The notes beneath the pieces were generated by a model, which searched no databases, was not told the origin of the DNA, and worked only from the letters and a program-made list of their open reading frames with translations. 64,000 bases of DNA from assembly GCF_013409595.1 (NCBI RefSeq), contig NZ_JACCBD010000001.1, positions 2,852,001 through 2,916,000 on the forward strand, given 5' to 3'. The stretch comes from Leucobacter aridicollis (GTDB taxonomy: Bacteria > Actinomycetota > Actinomycetes > Actinomycetales > Microbacteriaceae). Both the position numbers and the translations under genes were made by a program. Positions 8,437-17,648 of the stretch are shown here, in pieces (position 1 is the stretch's first letter; the number at the start of each line of letters is the position of its first letter).

Positions 8437-10281
8437 ATGTCTGACTACCAAGACCGCGTCGCCCCAGCGACGGGCTTTGAGAAACGTCTAAGAACCTTCG
8501 GGTTCGCAGAACAACTTGCCCTCGTGATCGGGCTCCCGGCCGCAGCACTTGTGGGGCTACAGTTCTTCGTCCAGAGGCTCGTGACACTCATCACCGGAAC
8601 GAAATCCTTCACTCCTCTTCCCGTGTTCCATTACATCGGCTTGTGGGGCGCAGCGGACCCTGCAGCCCGCTACGGGGCCGACGGCGCCGGCGCGCTGCAC
8701 TGGGCGCTCATAGTGTTCATCTCCGTAGCGATCGTGGCCGTCGTGTTCCTGTTTGTACGCGCAGCGTCGAAGCGCCGGAAAGACCCGCAGCGCCGGCCCG
8801 GACTCGCAACACGTGAGCAAGTCCTCGAGGAGCTCGGCGAGGAACAACTGCTGACTGAACGCGCGCCGGTACTTCGTCCAGCAGTGCCAGCGTCGAAACT
8901 GCGGGCTATGGATGTCGGCTACCGGGTCGGAATGTTCCGGGGCATCGAGTGCTTCCTGAGGGTGGAAGACCCCATGATCGTGATCGGTCCCTCCCGCGCG
9001 GGCAAGGGCTGGAATCTGGTGCTTCCGTGGATCATGGACGCACCAGGGGCCGTCGTTACGACGACCTCAAAACTCGACAACGCACAGATGACGATGCAGG
9101 CACGTGAACGGGCAGGGTCGAAGGTGTGGATCTTCGCCCCAGGGATCCCGAGCGGGAAAGACTTCGGCCATGTCCTGAAGTGGGACCCCGTCGCCGGCTG
9201 CGTGCATGAAGAGACGCTGATCCGTCGGATAAACGGGCTCATCCCCGCTGACGCGTTCTCCGGGTCGACCACGAACGGCGGACACTGGGACACCCTCGGC
9301 AAGCAGCTCGCGACCGCGCTGTTCCACGCTGCAGCGTGTGGCGGCCGCACCGTCGACGACATCTGGGGCTGGGTCGCCTCCCCGCGGGCAGCTGAAGAAG
9401 CCGTGCGCCTCATCCGGGAACACCCGGAAGGGCTCACCGAGCACGCAACACGGCTTGAGACGGTCATCAACATGCCTCCCGAGCAGCGTGCCCCACAGTG
9501 GGGCGTGCTGCCCACTGTGCTCGCATTCCTTGACTCCAGAAGCGCCCGAGACTGGATGAAAATCGGGCAGGACGATGCCGAATTCAACTTCGCGGAGTTC
9601 ATCCTCCACAAGGGCACCGTCTACCTCATCGGAGACAAGAAAACCTCAGCTAACTATCTCAGGATCCTCGACGGGTTTCTCTCAGAAGTCGACTACGCCT
9701 CAAAGGCGATCGCGGCAGGCTCCCCCGGTGGCCGCCTTGACCCGCCGCTCACGTATCTGCTTGATGAGGCAGGGAACTTTGAGTACCAGGGCATGTATGA
9801 GCTCATCACCGCCGGCGGCGGCGTCGGCCGTATCGGCGTCGCTGTATTCCAGTCCAAATCGCAGCTGCAGCAGTATGGCGGACAAGAAGGCGCAGACACT
9901 CTCTGGGACGCTGCGACGGCTAAGATTGTGCTCCCCGGAGGCGGTGATCCTCGCGCGCTCGAAGACATGTCAAAGCTCATCGGCGAGACGTGGGTCGAAC
10001 GTGAGTCGTATTCGATGGCGCTGAACGGTCCTGCCCACATGCAGCTCTCTGAAGAGAAACGGGCGATCTTTGAGGGCAGCGAGATCCGGACGCTTGAGAA
10101 GGGCATGGCGTTCGTGTTCTATCGAAACTTGCCGCCGTTCCTCCCGAGGACCAGGCCTTTTCATGAGCATCCCCGGTTCGCGGAGTGTCAGAAGGATGCG
10201 AAGGATTTCGAGCAGCATCTGCGGGACACGTCCGAGTATGGGGAGGCGATCGCAAAAATGCAGGCCGGGTACCGTGCGTGA
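8437..10281 (+). CDS. VirD4/TraG-type coupling protein (614 aa)
   Basis: The type IV coupling protein that brings relaxase-bound DNA to the secretion channel. Two N-terminal transmembrane helices (about residues 25-52 and 88-108) precede the nucleotide-binding domain. Walker A reads GPSRAGKG at residues 184-191, with Gly in place of the usual Ser/Thr after Lys, and Walker B is LTYLLDEAGNFE. The order membrane helices, RecA-like ATPase and C-terminal tail fits TraG/VirD4. The ATG at 8437 is chosen over upstream in-frame starts inside the previous gene. The next gene overlaps its 3' end. Confidence 0.9.
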   Translation: MSDYQDRVAPATGFEKRLRTFGFAEQLALVIGLPAAALVGLQFFVQRLVTLITGTKSFTPLPVFHYIGLWGAADPAARYGADGAGALHWALIVFISVAIVAVVFLFVRAASKRRKDPQRRPGLATREQVLEELGEEQLLTERAPVLRPAVPASKLRAMDVGYRVGMFRGIECFLRVEDPMIVIGPSRAGKGWNLVLPWIMDAPGAVVTTTSKLDNAQMTMQARERAGSKVWIFAPGIPSGKDFGHVLKWDPVAGCVHEETLIRRINGLIPADAFSGSTTNGGHWDTLGKQLATALFHAAACGGRTVDDIWGWVASPRAAEEAVRLIREHPEGLTEHATRLETVINMPPEQRAPQWGVLPTVLAFLDSRSARDWMKIGQDDAEFNFAEFILHKGTVYLIGDKKTSANYLRILDGFLSEVDYASKAIAAGSPGGRLDPPLTYLLDEAGNFEYQGMYELITAGGGVGRIGVAVFQSKSQLQQYGGQEGADTLWDAATAKIVLPGGGDPRALEDMSKLIGETWVERESYSMALNGPAHMQLSEEKRAIFEGSEIRTLEKGMAFVFYRNLPPFLPRTRPFHEHPRFAECQKDAKDFEQHLRDTSEYGEAIAKMQAGYRA

Positions 10282-10705
10282 ACTGAACCCGTGGGCGGTG
10301 CGCTCCAACGGACGGGAAGCGCACCGCAGGCGGTACTCCGGCTACATGCGGTCACCAGCTTGGTACCGGAGACGGTATCAGTGGGCGGAAGAAGAAGCCG
10401 GCCTCCTGCCTGCCGGAGGCGCAATCGTATGTCTGGGCTGTGGGAAGCCGTGGAAGCTCAAGCAGGACGACCTCCACCACATCACCTATGACCGGCTCGG
10501 CATTGAAGAACACGATGACCTCTGGCCCCTCTGCCGAGGCTGCCACACACTGATCCACAACCTTCTGGCATCGACGAAGACGTGGCGGAAGCTCCCTCGT
10601 GTGCAAGCAAACCATGTAGCGCTCGAATACGTCCGAGATGAGCGAGAAGGAAAGCTATCGGTTCGGTTTCCTCGAGGCGCTTCATTTTTGCCCGATTACC
10701 TCTGA
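10274..10705 (+). CDS. HNH-type zinc-binding protein (143 aa)
   Basis: A small basic protein with an HNH nuclease-like core: a CLGCGKPW pair of cysteines, an HHI motif, then LCRGCHTLIH, which supplies a second CxxC and the final His. The N-terminus is Arg/Tyr/Trp-rich. The likely start is a GTG overlapping the coupling-protein stop; no clear ribosome binding site is visible. An activity on element DNA is plausible but unproven. The last 170 or so bases and about 70 bases beyond the stop recur, diverged and truncated, at 27912-28150 on the other side of the 17-kb insert. Confidence 0.7.
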   Translation: MRELNPWAVRSNGREAHRRRYSGYMRSPAWYRRRYQWAEEEAGLLPAGGAIVCLGCGKPWKLKQDDLHHITYDRLGIEEHDDLWPLCRGCHTLIHNLLASTKTWRKLPRVQANHVALEYVRDEREGKLSVRFPRGASFLPDYL

Positions 10706-11481
10706 TCCAGGAGCGCGCGTGAGGCGTTGTCGAGTCGCGCGGCGCGCACCGAGAGTTACTTGGAGCCGACGTCGTAGGCTGACTCGGCCAAGGCACGACT
10801 TGCACAAAGTAATTAGCGAGCCGAAGGCAACGTGGCAGCAACAGGATCTCGACTTTCGGGCGTTACTAACACAGGCAAACGAAATGCCGTTGCTTCACCG
10901 TCCAAAAGGCATCAGCAACAGGGGGCAATCTCAGTTAGCGCTTAGAAGGCAAACGCCGATAAGTTCAGAATGCCTTGCCGCCACATGGTATGTGGACGTC
11001 GGACGTTCCTTTAGGTGGAAAGTTCCTGAGCCGTCGGGCGTGTGGAGAGGTCTTTTACACATGAAACTGAACGTTCAGCGTCGGCGAGCCCGGGCGCCTC
11101 AAGGTTCGGTGGCACCAACCGAGCTCGTGGATGTTGTCCGCGCCGGCGACGTCGGTGAATCTCCGAATACAGCTTCGTTGCACGTAGTTCGATTCGTCAT
11201 CGTTGACTTCTACCCCCGCACCTGGTGATGCGGCATTAGCTAGAGGACCAAGTCAAGAGCTTTGATGAGATCGAGTAGGCAGGTCTAGGAGCGCACTCGC
11301 CTCCGTCTGACAGAGCCCACATGACGATTGCTGCCGGTCAGTTCTAAGGTCTAGCGTATGTCGCGACCTCTCCGAAGACCCCCGGGAGATGACGCATCAA
11401 GCTCACAACGACTCGGAATCGAAGTCACTCGTGCAGTCGGCTGGTTACCAGAACGCAGGCCCACTTCAACCCGGGCGGCGC
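10706..11481. other. Stretch of about 775 bases without a supportable gene
   Basis: The first 70 bases resemble sequence following the truncated HNH copy at 28091-28160, so they belong to the old element. The rest has several short overlapping frames of shadow composition. I see no tRNA, inverted-repeat end or terminator. It marks the left edge of the inserted sugar/pilus segment and lies downstream of the convergent kinase gene. Confidence 0.45.
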
Positions 11482-12471
11482 TCATCTTCTCGCCTTCACC
11501 TGCGAAAACACAGCTCCAAGCGTTTCGCGAAGCTCTTTAGAACGCGATACTCCTGCTTCGTGCAGTGCCAGCACTGCGGCTCCAACAATTCCATCCTCAC
11601 ATCGCCGAAAATCGGCGTTAGAAAGCTCGACTGCGAGCGAGTTCGAAGGAGCTTTGACGCCAAGGTAGCCGTGAATGAGGACGGACCCACTGCAGGCAAT
11701 AGGGAGGCCAGCGCCCGATGCGCGGGCGGCCCGAAGCGTCGCTGCCACGTGTTTCGCGCCGACGTCGACAATTTTTGCTGCCACCGAATCGGTACGCGAG
11801 TGCAAGAAAGCTAACTTGGCGAGGCGTGCGAGACGCACAGGGGATTCTGAATAGCTGTGCCGTAGGAGCTGCAGCAGGTCCGGATGTCTACCCGAACCCC
11901 AGTGCGAGCTGTCTGTTCGGTCGATCCGTTTGAGGACATCCTGCGTGAGCGAGGTTTTTGGGCCGCGTCCATCGATATCTGCCGCAACGGCCTGTGCGAC
12001 GGCCTGGCCGAGCCAGAATCCACTACCCAGGTCGCCAAGCAGCCATCCTGCTCCGTCAAATACTTCCGTGATTACTGTGCCTTCGACTCGGATAGCGACG
12101 CTCCCTGTGCCGACAACGAGGGCGAGGCCGGTCGGTTCGTCGGCGACTGCGAGATAGGCACCCACTGCATCGCCCACTAGCACCACTGGGGTCTCCGTGC
12201 GGATCCCCGCGCCAGTCAAGATCGACCGAACTCGGTCAGCGTCGTGTTGTCCGGCCGAGCACACGGCACCCCCTAGGATGCGTTCCCCCGGTGTTCCCGC
12301 GGCGTCGAGAGCCGCCGTCAGTGCTGCGACTACCGCCCCATCGGCGGCCTCCCTACCAACGGCTGTCGGGTTACCAGAGCCAGCGATGCCGAAACCGTGA
12401 AGTTTTCCTGTGTCATCTACGACTGCAGCGCGAGTGCGGGTGCCACCGGCGTCGACGGCAATGAGCATCAT
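11482..12471 (-). CDS. BadF/BadG-family sugar kinase, N-acetylglucosamine kinase-like (329 aa)
   Basis: An ASKHA-fold kinase. The N-terminus has the phosphate-1 loop (AVDAGGTRTRAAVVD), a second phosphate loop with GTGS near residue 115, and GDLGSGFWLGQ, the pattern of NagK-like BadF/BadG ATPases that phosphorylate N-acetylglucosamine or related amino sugars in the cytosol. It is the last gene of the uptake operon, and its ATG overlaps the permease stop (ATGA). Together with the SIS protein and RpiR regulator this suggests a peptidoglycan- or chitin-derived amino sugar; the exact substrate is not readable from sequence. Confidence 0.82.
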   Translation of the reverse strand: MMLIAVDAGGTRTRAAVVDDTGKLHGFGIAGSGNPTAVGREAADGAVVAALTAALDAAGTPGERILGGAVCSAGQHDADRVRSILTGAGIRTETPVVLVGDAVGAYLAVADEPTGLALVVGTGSVAIRVEGTVITEVFDGAGWLLGDLGSGFWLGQAVAQAVAADIDGRGPKTSLTQDVLKRIDRTDSSHWGSGRHPDLLQLLRHSYSESPVRLARLAKLAFLHSRTDSVAAKIVDVGAKHVAATLRAARASGAGLPIACSGSVLIHGYLGVKAPSNSLAVELSNADFRRCEDGIVGAAVLALHEAGVSRSKELRETLGAVFSQVKARR

Positions 12472-13385
12472 TTGAGCGCTCCTTGTGAGACCGAGGCGAG
12501 AAGCCGCTTCTGGAAGATGACGTACACGATGAGCACAGGCAGGATAGTCATCACCGCGGCGGCGAACAGTGCCCCAAAGTCTACGTTGAACCCTGCTTGC
12601 ACCGCGAAGACCTGTATGCCCTGTGTGAGCACTGACTTGCTGGGGTCGGTGATGAGGATCACGGGAAGCAAGTACTGGTTCCACAGGCCTACAAAATTCA
12701 GGAGGGCGATCGCCGACATACCTGGCCCTGCCATCGGCAGCATTACTGAGAAGAATGTTCGCCACTGTGAGGCGCCGTCAATCGCAGCTGCCTCGGCGAT
12801 CTCGTGCGGAAGACGTTCAAAGAACGCGGTGAGAAACAACACTGTGAATGGGAGCGCGTAGGCCGTATAGGTGACGATGAGCCCCGCGAGCGAGTTCATC
12901 AGCCCAAACTGCTGCACGACGAAAAACAGCGGCACGACCGCGAGGAACACGGGGAACGTGAGCCCGGCGAGAATCAGGTTGCGGATCGCGGTGCGCCCAG
13001 GGAACTCGAAGCGGGCGAGCGCGTATGCGCACATTGCGCCGAGCAACATCGTGAGCGCGAGCGCCCCGCCGACGACAACAAGCGTGTTCATGAAAAACTC
13101 GCCGATGCGTGCGTCAGCCCAAGCGGTCGCATAGTTGGTGAATGACCACGAGCTCGGTAAGGCAAACGGGGAGGCAAGAATCTCCCGGCTCGACTTGAAC
13201 GAGCTCATGACTGTCCAGAGAAGCGGAACGGCGATCACCACCGTCCAAATGACGAGCACAGCCTGCGAGCCAATTCCGACGAGCCGCTCTGACGGTGCCG
13301 ATGCGCGCTTCCTGCGCGCGCGGGGGCCGGCCGCGCGAGTCGGTGTGAGCGCCGCCCTGTTCGGTGTAGAAATGGATGAGGTCAC
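12468..13385 (-). CDS. Carbohydrate ABC transporter permease, MalG-type (305 aa)
   Basis: An inner-membrane permease with six hydrophobic segments and the EAA loop (EAAAIDGASQW) that docks the ATPase. The order of helices and the C-terminal FQKRLLASVSQGALK match the MalG/CUT1 family. I place the start at the GTG overlapping the upstream permease stop (GTGA); the frame is open further upstream only inside that gene. No ATPase subunit is encoded in the operon, so it must share a host ATPase such as an MsmK-like protein. That is common for actinobacterial CUT1 systems. Confidence 0.88.
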   Translation of the reverse strand: MTSSISTPNRAALTPTRAAGPRARRKRASAPSERLVGIGSQAVLVIWTVVIAVPLLWTVMSSFKSSREILASPFALPSSWSFTNYATAWADARIGEFFMNTLVVVGGALALTMLLGAMCAYALARFEFPGRTAIRNLILAGLTFPVFLAVVPLFFVVQQFGLMNSLAGLIVTYTAYALPFTVLFLTAFFERLPHEIAEAAAIDGASQWRTFFSVMLPMAGPGMSAIALLNFVGLWNQYLLPVILITDPSKSVLTQGIQVFAVQAGFNVDFGALFAAAVMTILPVLIVYVIFQKRLLASVSQGALK

Positions 13386-14350
13386 CGTGCAGCCTTCTTT
13401 CGTGGCCTGTGTGTGAGTCCGACAAAAGCGAATGTGAGCAGAGTGAGTAGGATACCCATGGCGCACGCAAGCCCGAACCGGCCCTCCTGAAACGCTGTCG
13501 AGTAGATCTCCTGGGTGATGCCAAGGGTCGACCGTTTGGGCCCCCCGCTCGGGTTGAACGCCTGGAGAAAGACGAATGAGTCGAGGGCAGCGATGCCCGC
13601 GTACACGTACGAGGTTTTCACGTTCGCGGCAATGCCAGGGAGCACGATCGACAGGGTGATGCGCATGCGGCCGGCACCATCGAGCCGCGCTGCCTCAAAC
13701 AGCTCGGTGTCGATGCCGCGAATCGCTGCGATGAATAGCACCATGTAGAAACCCGACGTGGCCCACACCATGGCGGCGATTGTCGCTGCCATCGCGGTCG
13801 ATGCCTCCCCAAGCCACGCGAAGGATTGAAACTGTTCGAGCCCAATCCCGGTCAGGGCGCCGTTGAGGATGCCGTTGTTCGGGTCGTAGACCTGCGCAAA
13901 GATAATGCCGATGATGATCGACGGGATCACGGCAGGAAAAAAGGCGACCACCCGGTAGAACGCTGAGCCGCGCACGCCCCGCACACCGCCGCGGGAGGGA
14001 CCGGCGATAGTGACCATGACCGCGAGCAGCAGACCAATCGCGAGCGACAGCACTGGAAGCGCCGCGAGAATAATGAGGCTGTTGCGGATCGCGATGAGAA
14101 ACGACTCGTCGCGAAAGAGTTCGAGGTAGTTGTTCAGCCCAACGAAGCCGAAACTGCCGCTGAAGCCACTCCAATCGGTCAACGAGTAGACGGCCGCCTG
14201 CAGCATCGGCCAGATCACGAAGACGAGGTAGAGCGCGAGGGGCACTCCGACGAATACGGCGAGCATAGAGACCCGGTCAAAGCCCCCGCGGGGCCCCCGG
14301 GCGCGAGCGCGACCGGGGGCCCCTGGTAGTGCGGTGACGGTCTCGGTCAC
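13382..14350 (-). CDS. Carbohydrate ABC transporter permease, MalF-type (322 aa)
   Basis: The partner permease of the CUT1 uptake system. It has a basic N-terminal tail, a first helix near residues 28-50, and later helices including an EAA-type loop (EAARLDGAGRM) near residue 220. The GTG start overlaps the stop of the binding-protein gene and its own stop overlaps the second permease, giving a fully coupled set. Substrate class is inferred as an amino sugar or its disaccharide from neighbouring genes. Confidence 0.88.
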   Translation of the reverse strand: MTETVTALPGAPGRARARGPRGGFDRVSMLAVFVGVPLALYLVFVIWPMLQAAVYSLTDWSGFSGSFGFVGLNNYLELFRDESFLIAIRNSLIILAALPVLSLAIGLLLAVMVTIAGPSRGGVRGVRGSAFYRVVAFFPAVIPSIIIGIIFAQVYDPNNGILNGALTGIGLEQFQSFAWLGEASTAMAATIAAMVWATSGFYMVLFIAAIRGIDTELFEAARLDGAGRMRITLSIVLPGIAANVKTSYVYAGIAALDSFVFLQAFNPSGGPKRSTLGITQEIYSTAFQEGRFGLACAMGILLTLLTFAFVGLTHRPRKKAAR

Positions 14351-15756
14351 TTGCCCACCTTGATCTTCACGATCGAGTCGTCTTCGCGAATCTTGTCCGA
14401 GAGCTTCTGCATCTCACTTGTGAGCGTGTCGACGTCGATACTGCCCGAGAGGAAGTCGTTCCAGATGCGGGTCTTGTCGTCGCCGAAGGGGTATGCGTCG
14501 GTGAAATCCCACGCGAACGCATTTTCGCCTGCGTTGTCGAGCAGGTCTCGGGCCGACACCAGCGATGTGGAGCCGAATCCGTCAGCTGGCACGGTGTCTT
14601 TCACGATAGTGAGCGACTTATTGATGCGCGAGAATTCTGCGGCCGCATCAGGAGAGAGCATGACGCGGAGCGTCTCTTTTGCGCCCGCGGCATTCGCGGC
14701 ATCAGACGGCACTACGAAGCGGTTGCCGCCCGCGAAACGCATCGCCTCATATGGCAGAGCTGATTGTGTGGTGATCGTCGGCGCCGGGGCTCCGACCATC
14801 TCGAAGCCATCGGCGATCTCGTCGCCCATCTCGCCCTCGATCCACGACCCGGTCGGGTACATCAGGGCCTCCTGTTTGAGGCTCCACTGCGCCTGAGCCG
14901 CCTTGAACTGCGTGCCCGCGCCGCCGGGAATGAAGTAGCCAGCATCGACGATCTCCTTGAGGGCGGTGAACGACTGCTGCACCTCTGGCTGGCTCCAGGA
15001 GTCGGCCTCGAGGTTTGCAAGGGAAGCGAGCACATCGCGGCCGCCCTCCTTCACTGCGCTGTCGATGGCGAGCGAGAGATAGTAGGCCGAACCCTCCTTG
15101 CCCCAGGTGAAGAGGTACTTCCCCTCTTTCTTTGCGGCGGCGCCAAGTTCCATGGCCTCATCCCAGGTCTTTGGCGCTTCCCAACCGTACTTGTCGAACA
15201 TCGACTTCGAGTACCACATTGCATGAACGTTGAGCGAGTAGTTGACCGCCGCAAGCTTGCCATCGTACTTTGCGAGGTCGAGCACGCCGGGGTACAGCGT
15301 GTCGGCGATGGGCTCGCCATCCAGGTTCATCGCGTTCGTGACCGAGGTGAGGTCTTCGATGTCTGGGAGCATCGACGCGACGGGGATGGAACCTGAGCCG
15401 GCGGAGTGCAGCAGGTCTGGTGGTGTGCCAGCGACGAATCGGGGCTGCACTTGCTGGGCGATCTGCGTCGACGGGGTGACCTTCAGGTCAACCTCATGGA
15501 GCTCTTGCATGGTCGGGGTGACGGTGTCGAAGAACGCGACGTTGTTCGCGTTATCAAAGATCACCGCGTCGACGGTGCTGCCTGCCGCGACGCCGAACGG
15601 GTTCTTCGCATCGCCCGTGGTGTCGCTGCCCTGGCTCGGGCGCTCGGCTGGCCCTCCGGGCGTTGCCGCGCACGCGCCGAGGGAAAGCGCGAGCACGGTT
15701 GCTCCCGCTGCTGCCGTGAGCACGCGACGGGACATGGTGAAACGTGGTGTATACAT
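14347..15756 (-). CDS. Extracellular solute-binding lipoprotein of the sugar ABC transporter (469 aa)
   Basis: A family 1 solute-binding protein. A basic N-terminus, hydrophobic stretch and LGAC lipobox near residue 28 indicate cleavage by signal peptidase II and anchoring of the Cys to the membrane. The mature part is about 440 residues with the Asp/Trp-rich sugar-binding pattern. An AAGGA ribosome binding site lies six bases before the ATG. It is the second gene of the operon, 37 bases after the SIS gene. Confidence 0.88.
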   Translation of the reverse strand: MYTPRFTMSRRVLTAAAGATVLALSLGACAATPGGPAERPSQGSDTTGDAKNPFGVAAGSTVDAVIFDNANNVAFFDTVTPTMQELHEVDLKVTPSTQIAQQVQPRFVAGTPPDLLHSAGSGSIPVASMLPDIEDLTSVTNAMNLDGEPIADTLYPGVLDLAKYDGKLAAVNYSLNVHAMWYSKSMFDKYGWEAPKTWDEAMELGAAAKKEGKYLFTWGKEGSAYYLSLAIDSAVKEGGRDVLASLANLEADSWSQPEVQQSFTALKEIVDAGYFIPGGAGTQFKAAQAQWSLKQEALMYPTGSWIEGEMGDEIADGFEMVGAPAPTITTQSALPYEAMRFAGGNRFVVPSDAANAAGAKETLRVMLSPDAAAEFSRINKSLTIVKDTVPADGFGSTSLVSARDLLDNAGENAFAWDFTDAYPFGDDKTRIWNDFLSGSIDVDTLTSEMQKLSDKIREDDSIVKIKVGK

Positions 15757-15793
15757 GGTGATCCTTCAAGTCCGTTGAAATTAGGGCAGAGCG

Positions 15794-16546
15794 TTAGGCG
15801 ATGCGACGGATGCGCTCGCCATAGTGGGTTTCGTGGCGGCGGTTGTGCTCGTCGCCTCCAGGGATGTTTGCGGAGAGGAACACGGGGGGTGCTTGCCCCG
15901 CCCGCCCGAGTCGTTCCGAGATGCCAACGGTGAGCAGCTGCGCGATAAACGCCGAAGTGATCGAGGAGACAGCTCCGACCGGCGTGGATCCGGAGAGCAC
16001 GGCGTCGCCATAGGGGGCGAGGTTGTCGATAACAATGTCGGCGATTTCGCTCAGGCGCTTTCCGCTCGGGTGGGTTGGGGTGACCCGTGAGGTGTGCTGG
16101 AGACTCGTGACCGCAATGACAGGGTGGCCTGCAGCCTTTGCGCGCAGCGCCATACCTACGATGGAACCGTTAACCCCGGAGTTCGAGGCGATAATGAAAG
16201 CATCTTGCGGCTCGCGAAGGATCGTGGAGAAGAGCTCATCGCCTATTTCGGGATCACGCTCCAGCGGCGGGAATCCAGTGAGAGCGCTGACGTCACGATT
16301 ACCGCGGATTACGACGTCTCGAAGCGCGACCTTGTTCGTCGGGATCAGGCCACCGGCGCGACCTGCAATCTCCATCGCGAAAGCCTCGGAATGGCCGGTG
16401 CCAAATGCGTGGATCACCCCGTCAGCCGCGACGGTTTCACTGAGAAGTGCGATGGCGGCGTCAAAGCCGCCTTCCTCGGCGGTGCATGTCAGCTGAGCGA
16501 GTCGGCGCGCGACTTCATCGTGAAACTCCACGATGCGTTCTGTCAT
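15794..16546 (-). CDS. SIS-domain sugar isomerase-like protein (250 aa)
   Basis: A sugar isomerase (SIS) fold protein. The GTGHSEAFAMEIAGRAGG segment (about residues 49-66) and the IASNSGVNG loop near residue 120 are SIS phosphosugar-binding signatures. Length and pattern resemble the stand-alone SIS proteins grouped with amino-sugar uptake genes rather than MurQ itself. It probably isomerises or deaminates a phosphorylated amino sugar made by the kinase of the same operon. It is the first gene, with a strong AAAGGAG site seven bases before the ATG, and is divergent from the RpiR regulator. Confidence 0.8.
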   Translation of the reverse strand: MTERIVEFHDEVARRLAQLTCTAEEGGFDAAIALLSETVAADGVIHAFGTGHSEAFAMEIAGRAGGLIPTNKVALRDVVIRGNRDVSALTGFPPLERDPEIGDELFSTILREPQDAFIIASNSGVNGSIVGMALRAKAAGHPVIAVTSLQHTSRVTPTHPSGKRLSEIADIVIDNLAPYGDAVLSGSTPVGAVSSITSAFIAQLLTVGISERLGRAGQAPPVFLSANIPGGDEHNRRHETHYGERIRRIA

Positions 16547-16579
16547 CAGGTTCTCCTTTGATGCGTCTGATCCACGACT

Positions 16580-16628
16580 AGTGAATCTCTAATACACTTA
16601 ACCGGGTGAGTGTGAATGATTATTACAC
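16580..16628. promoter_or_regulatory. Two related 16-bp sites, likely RpiR operators
   Basis: Two copies of TGAATnnnTAnTACAC (16582-16597 and 16613-16628) match at 12 of 16 positions and lie 31 bp apart, about three helical turns. Each sits in a partly symmetric frame with GTG/CAC ends. They lie in the short region between the divergent sugar operon and the RpiR gene, where a local regulator would bind both promoters. Confidence 0.6.
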
Positions 16629-16715
16629 GTTGCGTGAACTCTGGGTGAATTGAATGTCAAAGCCGCCTACTTCGCCGCACGAAATCTCGCATTCGCGTCT
16701 ACGATCGGAGCCAAG

Positions 16716-17648
16716 ATGAACACACACCCCACCCCAGCAGCAGGGGCCGAAGCCACGCGCGGTGCGCTCATCACCGATCGCATTCAGCTCGCGCTGCCGC
16801 GCCTCTCGCAGGCGCATCAGCACATCGCGCACTACATTCTCGGCAACATCGAGCAGGTGACCCACCTGTCGGCCGCGCAACTCGCCACAGCTGCGGGCGT
16901 CTCGCAGCCCTCCGTGACGAGGTTCTGCCAGGCGCTCGGGCTCGCGAGCTACCAGGCGCTGCTGCTCGGCCTCGCAGAAGAGGTCGGGCACGGCAACGCG
17001 ACCCTCAATCGTCCGCTTGTCGGCGGGCTCAGCCCAGACGACAGCCTGGAGCAGGTCGCGAACACCCTCACCAGGCTCGACATTGACGCGATGGAACTCG
17101 TCGCCCGCCAGCTCGACTTCGCGGCAATTGAGGCCGCGGCCCAGATGATCGCCGGCGCCAGACACACCGACGTCTACGGCGTCGGTGCGAGCGGCCTCAT
17201 CGCGCAGGAGCTCGAGCTGCGGCTCTTCCGCCTCGGCGTGCCCATCCGGGCCTGGGTCGAAACACACGCCGCAGCCACGTCGGCTGCCCTGCGCAGCTCC
17301 TCCGACGCGATCGTCGCGATCTCGGCCTCGGGGCGCACGCGCGAAACCTACGAGGCGCTGCTCACCGGCAAAGAGCGCGGGGCGAAGACCATCGCCCTGA
17401 CGAGCGACCCGGCCTCACCAGTGGCGCTTGTCGCAGACGTGCACCTCACCACGATGGGCACCGGAACAACGTACCGCACCGCCTCGTTCGCCGCGCGGCA
17501 CGGGCAACTTCTGCTCGTCGATATTCTCTACACCCGCATCGCCCAGCTCGACCACGATCGGGCCCTAGAAGCCGTTGCAGCGACCGCGCACATTGTCACC
17601 AACCACCGGGTGCGCGACGCTCGCCCCGCACAGAAAGACGCAGAATGA
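16716..17648 (+). CDS. MurR/RpiR-family transcriptional regulator (310 aa)
   Basis: An N-terminal RpiR helix-turn-helix (LSAAQLATAAGVSQPSVTRF, about residues 50-70) is followed by a C-terminal SIS domain (about 130-280) containing VYGVGASGLIAQELELRL and an SASGRTRE phosphosugar loop. Such regulators sense phosphorylated sugars through the SIS domain. GGAG lies five bases before the ATG at 16716; a TTG 66 bases upstream is less likely. It is divergent from the sugar operon and overlaps the GDPD-like gene (ATGA). The paired sites between the divergent genes are its probable operators. Confidence 0.87.
   Translation: MNTHPTPAAGAEATRGALITDRIQLALPRLSQAHQHIAHYILGNIEQVTHLSAAQLATAAGVSQPSVTRFCQALGLASYQALLLGLAEEVGHGNATLNRPLVGGLSPDDSLEQVANTLTRLDIDAMELVARQLDFAAIEAAAQMIAGARHTDVYGVGASGLIAQELELRLFRLGVPIRAWVETHAAATSAALRSSSDAIVAISASGRTRETYEALLTGKERGAKTIALTSDPASPVALVADVHLTTMGTGTTYRTASFAARHGQLLLVDILYTRIAQLDHDRALEAVAATAHIVTNHRVRDARPAQKDAE

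Noticed and set aside
10638..11228. Plus-strand frame of 196 codons after the HNH gene
   Set aside because: Begins inside the HNH gene in another frame and reads as basic shadow sequence.
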